This document shows, piece by piece, positions 1 through 5,364 of a stretch of 7,543 nt of DNA. The translations under genes were made by a program, and so were the position numbers. Numbering within the stretch: the first letter of the stretch is position 1; every line of letters begins with the position of its first letter. This DNA is from Treponema sp. (GTDB lineage: Bacteria > Spirochaetota > Spirochaetia > Treponematales > Breznakiellaceae): contig JAIRZS010000241.1 in assembly GCA_031267115.1 (NCBI GenBank), forward strand, positions 1 through 7,543, written 5' to 3'. A model generated the notes under the pieces. It saw nothing but the letters and a program-made list of their open reading frames with translations. It was not told where the DNA came from and did no database searches.

Positions 1-40
1 GAGATACTGGAGGGGGAGCCGCCGGAGGAGGCGGGGAACG

Positions 41-51
41 GGGTCAGACCC
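41..51. repeat. Short REP-like quasi-palindrome GGGTCaGACCC
   Basis: Five bases on each side (GGGTC/GACCC) pair around a single A, and the flanking G40-T52 could add a wobble pair. Sequences of the type GGGGTCAGACCC are often seen next to REP-associated Y1 transposases, from general recollection. No transposase is visible in this window, so the link is only a guess. Confidence 0.25.
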
Positions 52-104
52 TTGTATAAAGGAATCGCGGACCCTCCCTGTTTTTCAGTTTTTCCCCCCT
101 GTTT

Positions 105-125
105 CCCGCCCCTTCCCCCCCTCCC
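105..125 (-). other. G-quadruplex-type motif on the minus strand
   Basis: On the plus strand the C runs are CCC (105-107), CCCC (109-112), seven C (115-121) and CCC (123-125), separated by G, TT and T. The minus strand therefore carries four G runs of at least three with loops of 1, 2 and 1 bases, which meets the usual G-quadruplex motif definition. A further C run lies at 94-99. The motif sits in a longer pyrimidine-rich stretch of about 75 bases with no gene assigned. Whether it folds or acts in vivo is unknown. Confidence 0.5.
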
Positions 126-377
126 TGCCGCGCCTCCTCCCGGCTAGCCGCCCCCGCACGGCCCCGTCTTCCGCGCCAGCGGTCCTATACGCCTCAATCC
201 GCAGCGTCCGGGGGGGAACCTCTGTCCGCCGGCAAAGGCGCTGGAATTCGGGCAAACTCGGGCAGAAGTCCGGGGGCAAAATTTCTTAACTTGTTGAGAG
301 TGGCCGGAGTTGCGGAGCAAGTCTACGGCTTCCCCCTCCCTTCTTACCTTGCTGCCGATAGTTTTGGAACAGCCTCG

Positions 378-571
378 CTTATTAAACTTATTCGACTTCG
401 AACCTTTGGTTCGATTTGACTTCGTGGTAAAATTCCCCGACAAATCCCGCGCAAGGGATTGAAGCGGTATCCTTTTTTGCCACAGGCAAAAAAGATACAA
501 GCGTAAAGCTCGGTCCGCAGGCCGTCCTGCCCTACAGGCAGGTTGGCCCGTGGATGCGCCCAAAACTAAAG
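378..571 (+). repeat. Modular palindromic repeat, copy A
   Basis: This stretch shares several modules with the spacer at 3071-3360. An AT-rich module starting at 378 matches 3316 onward in direct orientation: 378-392 is identical to 3316-3330, and both copies continue with GACTTC-type repeats and a CGNGGTNAAA motif. The next module is inverted relative to the other copy: 449-481 is the exact reverse complement of 3142-3174 (33 nt), 485-503 of 3120-3138 (19 nt), 504-517 matches 3106-3119 with two differences, and 552-566 matches 3075-3089 exactly. Hairpins inside copy A are 398-404/408-414 (7 bp, loop TTT), 472-481/485-494 (10 bp, loop ACA) and 526-531/537-542 (6 bp, extended outward by GGCC at 520-523 with GGCC at 545-548). 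It looks like a dispersed intergenic element; no coding potential is evident. Confidence 0.8.
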
Positions 572-782
572 AACAAGAAGAAAAATCTCTATATCGCTGC
601 CTCTCCAGCCCGCAAACCGCGGTTTTCACAGCGCGAAAAACCTGCAAACACGACAGACTGCCGGTAGTTTGGGGATTTAAGGCGGGCAGGACGCCCCGCG
701 CCGGTTTCTTTGTATAAATTATTTGGGTTTTTGGTGTTTTTTTCGGATCGCTTCAAAAATAAGGGGAGAAAATTTCGTAAAT

Positions 783-806
783 AAGCCCTGGGGGGCTTGT
801 TTTTTT
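783..806 (+). terminator. Orphan Rho-independent terminator
   Basis: A 6-bp stem AAGCCC (783-788) with GGGCTT (793-798), a TGGG loop, then G and seven T (800-806) make a standard intrinsic terminator reading on the plus strand. No T run follows the stem on the minus strand, so it works in one direction. No plus-strand gene ends nearby upstream, so it either ends an unrecognised small RNA or shields the LysM gene from upstream read-through. Confidence 0.7.
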
Positions 807-898
807 CCGCGCCTATCAATAGATTCTCTCTATGTCCCCGGGACCTTTTAATGATTTCCGGTTATGATTAGGGGGTAAGACGCCGATAATGAACCAAT

Positions 899-1873
899 AT
901 GACTGCCCGAATCAGATTCTTACTTTCTCTTTTGGCATTTGCCGCAATGGGGAGCTTCGCGCAAGAAAAGGTTCATGTTATACAAAGAGGCGAAACCATC
1001 TACTCAATCGCCAGGAGTTACGGCGCTAATCTCCAGGACATCCTGAGCCTTAACGGTATTCAGGATCCGACAAAGGTCCAGGCCGGGCAGCGGATAAGGA
1101 TACCCGGCGGCGCTGTATTGCCGGACGGGGCGGGGCAGGCTCCGGCAGCGGCTTATACCGAGTACCAGGTTGTCCGGGGCGATTCCCTTTTCGGGATAGC
1201 GCGGAAACACGGTATTCCCTTGCAGGAACTTCGCGCGGCGAACGGACTGCGGGAAGATTATGTGCTTAAAGCGGGCGACCGCTTAAAGATACCCCGACGC
1301 GCGGAAACGCCGGCCGTTACAGCGGTTACGGCTGCCGCGCCTGCGGATGTGCCGGCAGGGACCGCGCCTGCCGCATCCGCCACAGCTGCTGCGCCGGGCG
1401 TCAATGCCCGGAACGGAAGCGGCGCTGCCGCAAACAGCGGGACAGCCGGCAGCAGCAGCGCCGCCGGAACAGCGGCCCAGCCCGCCGCCCGGCAAACGGC
1501 CCCCGCCGCGGCCGGCAGCCAGACGGTGTGGCCGGTACGGGTAAAAGAATTGGCCTATATGACAGGGAAGTTGTATGGGGTAGCTATTCTGGGTGAGCGC
1601 TCTGAATCAGTAAAGAGCCTTAGCCAGGGTACTGTAATTTCAGCCGGACCTTACCGGGGTTTTGGGAAGGTCGCCATAGTACAGATGACAGGAGGTTATT
1701 TATACGTTTACGGCGGATGTGAAAGTTTGTCGATAAAAGAAGGCGACCGGGTTGCCCCAGGCACGGAACTGGGCCGGCTGGGATTGGACGGGGTTACTTC
1801 AAAACCCCAGCTTTTCCTGATGGTGTATAAGAACAATACGCCGATCGATCCCGCCAAAGCCCCCCGAGCCTGA
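899..1873 (+). CDS. Secreted LysM protein with degenerate LytM/M23 domain (NlpD-like)
   Basis: The 324-residue product is predicted to be exported and bind peptidoglycan. Residues 1-21 are a signal peptide with likely cleavage after SFA (A21/Q22); there is no lipobox, so it is not a lipoprotein like E. coli NlpD. Two LysM domains follow (about 25-69 and 88-132), each with the RGE/DS-x-IA and AGxRxxIP signatures. Residues about 133-209 form an Ala/Pro/Ser/Thr/Gly linker. Residues about 210-324 have the LytM fold pattern (GTVISAG, GFGKVAIV, VKEGDRV-like, IDPAKA). The zinc and catalytic positions appear lost: the usual HxGxD reads L225-Y-G-V-A229 and the HxH motif reads Q304-L-F306. This fits a non-enzymatic amidase activator such as NlpD or EnvC. 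ATG 899 follows an in-frame TGA at 890; its GGGGG is unusually distant (871-875). A sigma factor gene begins 80 bp downstream. Confidence 0.88.
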   Translation: MTARIRFLLSLLAFAAMGSFAQEKVHVIQRGETIYSIARSYGANLQDILSLNGIQDPTKVQAGQRIRIPGGAVLPDGAGQAPAAAYTEYQVVRGDSLFGIARKHGIPLQELRAANGLREDYVLKAGDRLKIPRRAETPAVTAVTAAAPADVPAGTAPAASATAAAPGVNARNGSGAAANSGTAGSSSAAGTAAQPAARQTAPAAAGSQTVWPVRVKELAYMTGKLYGVAILGERSESVKSLSQGTVISAGPYRGFGKVAIVQMTGGYLYVYGGCESLSIKEGDRVAPGTELGRLGLDGVTSKPQLFLMVYKNNTPIDPAKAPRA

Positions 1874-1909
1874 CGGCTGCGGGCAAATCCCGCCGGCCGG
1901 CACCAAATA

Positions 1910-1938
1910 TTGATAAATTTTTCACATATTTCTAAAAA
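1910..1938 (+). promoter_or_regulatory. Possible sigma-70 promoter for the sigma factor gene
   Basis: TTGATA (1910-1915) and TAAAAA (1933-1938) are separated by exactly 17 bases in an AT-rich stretch that contrasts with the GC-rich end of the LysM gene. Transcription would begin near 1944-1947. The first ATG (1954) would then have a leader of fewer than ten bases, while the GTG at 1972 would have a normal one. The -10 is a poor match, so this is tentative. A small hairpin (1879-1883/1889-1893) lies just upstream without a T run directly after it. Confidence 0.35.
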
Positions 1939-1953
1939 AAATTATAGCTAAAA

Positions 1954-3045
1954 ATGGTAAAGGATGTTATTGTGTCTAAGTCAGTTTCACTTGAAGTATC
2001 TAACCGGAGCGCTAAACCAAAGGCAAAAGGGGTGTCATACCAGATGAGCGAATCAGGTTTTGAAAAAAGCCGGGTTAAAAAAAGAGTCCAGGAACGTTCC
2101 GTAAAGAACGTAAAAAAGGTCAAACCCGTAAAGGAAACCGATCCTCTGGCTTTGTATTTTAAGCAAATTTCCCGTTTCCCGCTTCTAACCGTTCAGGAAG
2201 AGCAGCTTATTGGCGAAAAGATTATGACCCTCCGGAATAAGCTTATCGAACTGGAAGACGTATACAAAAGCAGGGAACAGGACGAGGTATACAAAAAAGA
2301 AAAAACCACCATCGACAGTTCCATGCTTTATTACAAAAACAGAATGATCAATTCCAACCTTCGCCTGGTGGTCTCCATCGCGAAGAATTACCAGCACCGG
2401 GGGCTGTCCCTGCTGGACCTTATCGACGAGGGCAATATCGGCCTTATCGAAGCGGTCGGGCGCTTTGACTATACCCGGGGCTGCCGGTTTTCCACCTACG
2501 GAACATGGTGGATACGGCAGGCGATAATCAAGAGCATTGCCGACAAGGGCCGGGTAATCCGGATACCTATCCACATGCTCAACACCATCAAGAAATGTTA
2601 CTTTGTGGCAAAGCAGCTTACCCAGGATCTGGGCCGCGATCCCAGCGAAGAGGAGCTTTCCGAATACCTGGGGGTCCCGGTCAACAAGGTAAAGGAAATT
2701 GTCAAACTTTCCCAGGAAACCACCAGCCTTGATACCATCGTTGACGACGGCAACCTTACCCGGCTCGCGGACCTGATCAAAGACGACACAATGGGGGAAC
2801 CCTTCGAAATGGTCTTCTCCATGACATTGCAGGAAACCATGGAAGATATCCTTTCCCATCTTTCGGACCGGGAAATGAAGATCATCCAGCTCCGTTTCGG
2901 CCTGACCGGCGAAGGCCCGCTTACCCTGGAAGAGACCGGAAAACTCCTCGGCATTACCCGCGAGAGGGTCCGGCAGATACAGGAAAAGGCCACCTTCAAA
3001 CTCCGCAACCTGAAACAGCTCACCGAACTAAAGGAAAACCCGTAA
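1954..3045 (+). CDS. Sigma-70 family RNA polymerase sigma factor, RpoS/group 2 type
   Basis: The 363-residue product directs RNA polymerase to promoters. Residues 1-60 are a lysine-rich, low-complexity leader without region 1.1. Region 1.2 starts at DPLALYFKQI (63-72). A charged insert of about 30 residues (roughly 98-128) precedes region 2, which contains NLRLVVSIAKNY (135-146), DLIDEGNIGLIEAVGRFDY (155-173) and the FSTYGTWWIRQAI core of 2.3-2.4 (179-191). Region 3 spans about 203-285, with a finger-like LADLIKDD (271-278). Region 4 ends in the helix-turn-helix LTLEETGKLLGITRERVRQI (323-342). Full conservation of regions 2-4 and the missing 1.1 favour a group 2 factor, possibly the RpoS-like or sigma-43 factor of treponemes; the exact orthologue is uncertain. 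ATG 1954 has no Shine-Dalgarno; GTG 1972 (after AAAGGA) or ATG 2044 (after AAAAGGGG) may be the true start. Its end faces the converging TRAP operon. Confidence 0.93.
   Translation: MVKDVIVSKSVSLEVSNRSAKPKAKGVSYQMSESGFEKSRVKKRVQERSVKNVKKVKPVKETDPLALYFKQISRFPLLTVQEEQLIGEKIMTLRNKLIELEDVYKSREQDEVYKKEKTTIDSSMLYYKNRMINSNLRLVVSIAKNYQHRGLSLLDLIDEGNIGLIEAVGRFDYTRGCRFSTYGTWWIRQAIIKSIADKGRVIRIPIHMLNTIKKCYFVAKQLTQDLGRDPSEEELSEYLGVPVNKVKEIVKLSQETTSLDTIVDDGNLTRLADLIKDDTMGEPFEMVFSMTLQETMEDILSHLSDREMKIIQLRFGLTGEGPLTLEETGKLLGITRERVRQIQEKATFKLRNLKQLTELKENP
1959..1964 (+). promoter_or_regulatory. AAAGGA ribosome binding site favouring GTG 1972
   Basis: AAAGGA lies 7 bases before an in-frame GTG at 1972 and inside the frame opened by ATG 1954, which itself is preceded only by A/T-rich sequence. 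Spacing and match favour translation from GTG, which would shorten the sigma factor by six residues. A competing AAAAGGGG (2025-2032) lies 11 bases before ATG 2044. Confidence 0.4.
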
Positions 3046-3070
3046 GCCGGAATAAAGGTACAAAAAATCT

Positions 3071-3360
3071 CTTTGTTTTGGGCGCATCCGCGCGCCTTCG
3101 GTGCGCGGACCGGGCTTTCCGCTTGTATCTTTTTTGCCTCCGGCAAAAAAGGATACCGCTTCAATCCCTTGCGCTGCTGTAAAACGGCCTCCATGCCGTT
3201 TTACAGCTTTGAGTTTTGTTCCGCAAAACTCACGAATTACTACAGCCGGCATCCCTGCCGGCTTGTCTGTGGCAAACTCCATCTATCCGCCAATGGCGGA
3301 TAGCGGACAACGAAACTTATTAAACTTATTTGACTTCTTCGACTTCGCGGTGAAAACCCT
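3071..3360 (-). repeat. Modular palindromic repeat, copy B
   Basis: This copy matches 378-571. The block 3075-3174 corresponds to 449-566 in inverted orientation, with an exact 33-nt match (3142-3174) and an exact 19-nt match (3120-3138). The strand sign refers to this block. The AT-rich module at 3316-3360 matches 378-437 in direct orientation. The hairpin between the conserved edges differs: here it is 3087-3095/3101-3109 with a CTTCG loop, while copy A has an unrelated stem at 520-548. The loop of the shared 10-bp hairpin also differs (TCC here, ACA there). Copy B also has four hairpins at 3176-3303 with no clear counterpart in copy A, except a faint trace near 306-325. Confidence 0.8.
3087..3303. 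repeat. Array of six consecutive hairpins
   Basis: Six stem-loops follow one another in about 217 bases: 3087-3095/3101-3109 (9 bp with one G-T pair); 3129-3138/3142-3151 (10 bp, loop TCC); 3176-3188/3195-3207 (13 bp perfect, loop CTCCAT); 3210-3218/3224-3232 (9 bp, loop TTCCG); 3244-3251/3256-3263 (8 bp, loop TCCC); 3283-3291/3295-3303 (9 bp, loop AAT). Five of the stems are perfect. Stem sequences are unrelated to each other, so this is not one unit repeated. The pattern fits a mosaic of small palindromic elements (REP or MITE-like), possibly acting as an RNA-stabilising or read-through-blocking 3' structure. Confidence 0.85.
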
Positions 3361-3389
3361 TAAATGAACGCCTATAGGCTTGGCCCCTG

Positions 3390-5303
3390 TCAGGGATTTG
3401 TTGGGAAAATTACCCGCAGATAAGTTGAGAGCGCCGGAACATAGGTAACAAGCAGCACAACCGCCAGTTGGATAAGCAGGAAGGGAAAGACATTCCGGCA
3501 TATCTCGGTAAAAGGCTTCCGGAACCGGTAAGTGGCGAGAAAGAGGTTCAGCCCTACAGGCGGGGTCAGAAAGCCTACTTCAAGATTGACAATAAAGATT
3601 ATCCCCAGATGCACCGGATCGATGCCGTAGATTTGCCCCAGGGGAACAACCAGGGGCAGTACGATCAGTATCGCGGAAAAGATGTCCATAAGGCAGCCCA
3701 CCACAAGCAGCGAAAGGTTGAGGAGCAGGAGAAACACGAATTTGGAATCGATTGCCGCCTGCATCCAGCGGGCGAAATTTTCCGGCGCCTGGGTATCCAC
3801 AATGTAGTAGGAAAACGCCTGGGACATAGCGAGTATGGACAGCACCCCGCCCATAATGGGGATTGCCTTGAGCAGGACTGCGGGAAGTTCCCGGATTTTG
3901 ATCTCACGGTGGATCAGCACTTCGACAATGAACACATAGATAACCGCGATAGAGCCGATCTCGACCAGGGAGAACACCCCCGAAAAATACCCGGTAATAA
4001 GGATGAACGGAAGGAGTATTTCAAACGCGGAATTCCGGATTGCCAGGGCCGAATTTTTCAGGCTAAAGCGTTCCACGGGAATTTTCGTTTTTATCGAGGC
4101 GATAATCCCGAAGACCGCCACCGCCGCGATCAGGATAATGCCGGGTAAAAAACCCCCGGCAAAGAGGTGGCGTATGTCGGTCTGCATGGTGGCCCCCACC
4201 AAGATGATAGGGAGGCTCGGGGGAAACAGGAGGCCCAGGCTCCCGACGGAGGTGAGCAGCCCGATGGAAAATTTTTCACTGTACCCGGAATATTCCGAAA
4301 GGATCGAATAAAGTATCCCCCCGAGCGCCAGGATAGTTACCCCGGAAGCACCGGTAAAAGAAGTAAAAAAGGCGCATATTACAACCGTCGCGATAATCAT
4401 GCCGCCGGGAAGCCAGGAAAAGAGGCTGCGGAAGGTAACTACAAGCCGCTCCCCTGCCTTGCTTTCCGAAAGCAGGAATCCCGCAGTGGTAAAAAGGGGA
4501 ATGGCAATAATGCTGTTCTGGGTCAGGCCGGTGTATATCTGGTTTACTACTACATCAATCTCGCCCCCCGAAGCTTGCAGCAGCAGCAGCGCAAGGCCCC
4601 CGATAACCACAAAGAGCGGAGCGCCCGAAAGCGCGGCGACAAGCAGAATTACTGTCGCGGGTATTTTCGCGTACCAGGCAATGGTATACTGGATGTCGAT
4701 AACGCGATAAACCGCTTCCGGTACGTCGAAATTCCAGATAAATTTACCGATCGCGGGCAGGGATGCCCATGCGCCCAAAAGCACCGCCAGCAGCGGGAAC
4801 AGCCAAACACCAGCGCCCTTAATACGCTTCCGCAGCAGGGCCGCAGTCTGCCGGGTAAAGCGGAAGGCCATTACCCCGTAGCCCAGGGGAAGCGCCAGGG
4901 CGTAGACGCGGTCGGGGATAAAGCCGATGATCCTTCCCACAAGCCCTATCTTGATGAAGGAGGGAGTACACAGGGCGACAACGGTAAGGACAAAAGCCGA
5001 AATAAGATGGGTCCCTATTGCGCACCAGTCTCTGAATTTTTCGGGAAATACCTGTATAAGGGAAATGGAAAGATGTTCGGATTTTTTTGTGGTAATCATC
5101 CCGGCAAAGAGGCCTATGGACAGAAGCATCTGTTCCATGATCCAGGAAGAGCTGGGGACTCCGGTCCTGAACACAAGCCGGGCCACCACCTCCGCGGCGG
5201 GAATTGCGGTCAGGAAAAAGAGGGAAAGAAAACAGAGGCCCTGCTCGATGATCCACAAGACACGCCCGGACTTTTTCCCGCCGGGGAATACGGCGGCGCT
5301 CAC
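3390..5303 (-). CDS. Fused TRAP transporter permease, DctQ-DctM (TatQ-M type)
   Basis: The 637-residue inner-membrane protein carries both TRAP permease parts in one chain. Residues about 14-160 resemble the small DctQ subunit: four hydrophobic segments, with the SSSWIMEQMLL stretch (51-61) where DctQ proteins have a conserved W-E region. A hydrophobic linker segment (about 165-190) joins it to a DctM part (about 210-637). DctM signatures are the SFTGASGVTILALGG region (315-329), LLFPPSLPIILVGA (358-371) and LEVGFLTPPVGLNLF (574-588). It should use an ion gradient to import the ligand delivered by the upstream binding protein. The start is GTG 5303, with GGGGAG (5313-5318) nine bases upstream; no better in-frame start is visible. 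It is the last gene of the operon, 61 bp after tatP. A fused QM is known in other TRAP systems and in the T. pallidum TPAT locus. Confidence 0.93.
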   Translation of the reverse strand: MSAAVFPGGKKSGRVLWIIEQGLCFLSLFFLTAIPAAEVVARLVFRTGVPSSSWIMEQMLLSIGLFAGMITTKKSEHLSISLIQVFPEKFRDWCAIGTHLISAFVLTVVALCTPSFIKIGLVGRIIGFIPDRVYALALPLGYGVMAFRFTRQTAALLRKRIKGAGVWLFPLLAVLLGAWASLPAIGKFIWNFDVPEAVYRVIDIQYTIAWYAKIPATVILLVAALSGAPLFVVIGGLALLLLQASGGEIDVVVNQIYTGLTQNSIIAIPLFTTAGFLLSESKAGERLVVTFRSLFSWLPGGMIIATVVICAFFTSFTGASGVTILALGGILYSILSEYSGYSEKFSIGLLTSVGSLGLLFPPSLPIILVGATMQTDIRHLFAGGFLPGIILIAAVAVFGIIASIKTKIPVERFSLKNSALAIRNSAFEILLPFILITGYFSGVFSLVEIGSIAVIYVFIVEVLIHREIKIRELPAVLLKAIPIMGGVLSILAMSQAFSYYIVDTQAPENFARWMQAAIDSKFVFLLLLNLSLLVVGCLMDIFSAILIVLPLVVPLGQIYGIDPVHLGIIFIVNLEVGFLTPPVGLNLFLATYRFRKPFTEICRNVFPFLLIQLAVVLLVTYVPALSTYLRVIFPTNP

Positions 5304-5364
5304 GGAATACGGCTCCCCGGCTGCTTGCGAGACACGACCGCGCCCGAAGCTATAACCGCCATAC

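Larger units (their letters stand above)
1..898. other. Gene-poor region upstream of the LysM gene
   Basis: I find no convincing gene in this stretch. Open frames on the minus strand (about 85-279, 144-647 and 589-819) overlap one another, the two longer ones use TTG starts, and all translate into low-complexity or arginine/proline-rich sequence without recognisable domains. They run through the palindromic repeat, which suggests they are chance frames. The first 59 bases could carry the last codons of a gene entering from the left: one plus-strand frame stops with TAA at 57-59, another with TAG at 145-147. Too little is present to choose between them. The supportable contents are a pyrimidine-rich tract at about 70-145, a modular repeat at about 378-571, an orphan intrinsic terminator at 783-806, and AT-rich DNA from about 710 to 780. 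A possible -10 box (TATGAT, 863-868) precedes the LysM gene but lacks a good -35. Confidence 0.6.
3046..3389. other. Spacer between convergent genes, filled by palindromic DNA
   Basis: The 344-bp spacer separates the stop of the sigma factor gene from the stop of the TRAP permease gene on the opposite strand. Short frames here are repeat-derived and carry no recognisable domain. No hairpin in it is followed directly by a T run on either strand, so I cannot name a canonical intrinsic terminator for either gene. The dense stems could still block or attenuate read-through in both directions. Next to the permease stop are a perfect 10-bp palindrome (GCCTATAGGC, 3370-3379) and a short CCCTGTCAGGG palindrome (3385-3395). 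Confidence 0.6.

Noticed and set aside
398..420. GGTTCGA element resembling a tRNA T-loop
   Set aside because: It is part of a 7-bp hairpin inside the repeat; no acceptor or anticodon arm can be drawn around it.
614..625. Perfect 12-bp palindrome AAACCGCGGTTT as an operator
   Set aside because: It is isolated from any promoter or gene start, so a regulatory role cannot be supported.
144..647. Long open frame on the minus strand (167 codons)
   Set aside because: It starts with TTG, runs through the palindromic repeat, is rich in Arg/Gly/Ser, and shows no domain or plausible ribosome binding site.
589..819. Minus-strand frame of 76 codons over the AT-rich stretch
   Set aside because: It has a TTG start, contains the terminator region, and its Lys/Asn-rich sequence reflects local base composition.
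889..1029. Short overlapping frame beginning at ATG 889, just before the LysM start
   Set aside because: It is out of frame with the signal peptide, has only a distant GGGGG as a possible ribosome binding site, and encodes nothing recognisable.
2185..2859. 224-codon minus-strand frame opposite the sigma factor
   Set aside because: The plus-strand frame carries all conserved sigma regions; this one is its shadow.
3087..3303. Possible CRISPR array or integron-type site in the hairpin cluster
   Set aside because: The stems differ in sequence and spacing, with no constant repeat, no spacer pattern and no cas or integrase gene nearby.
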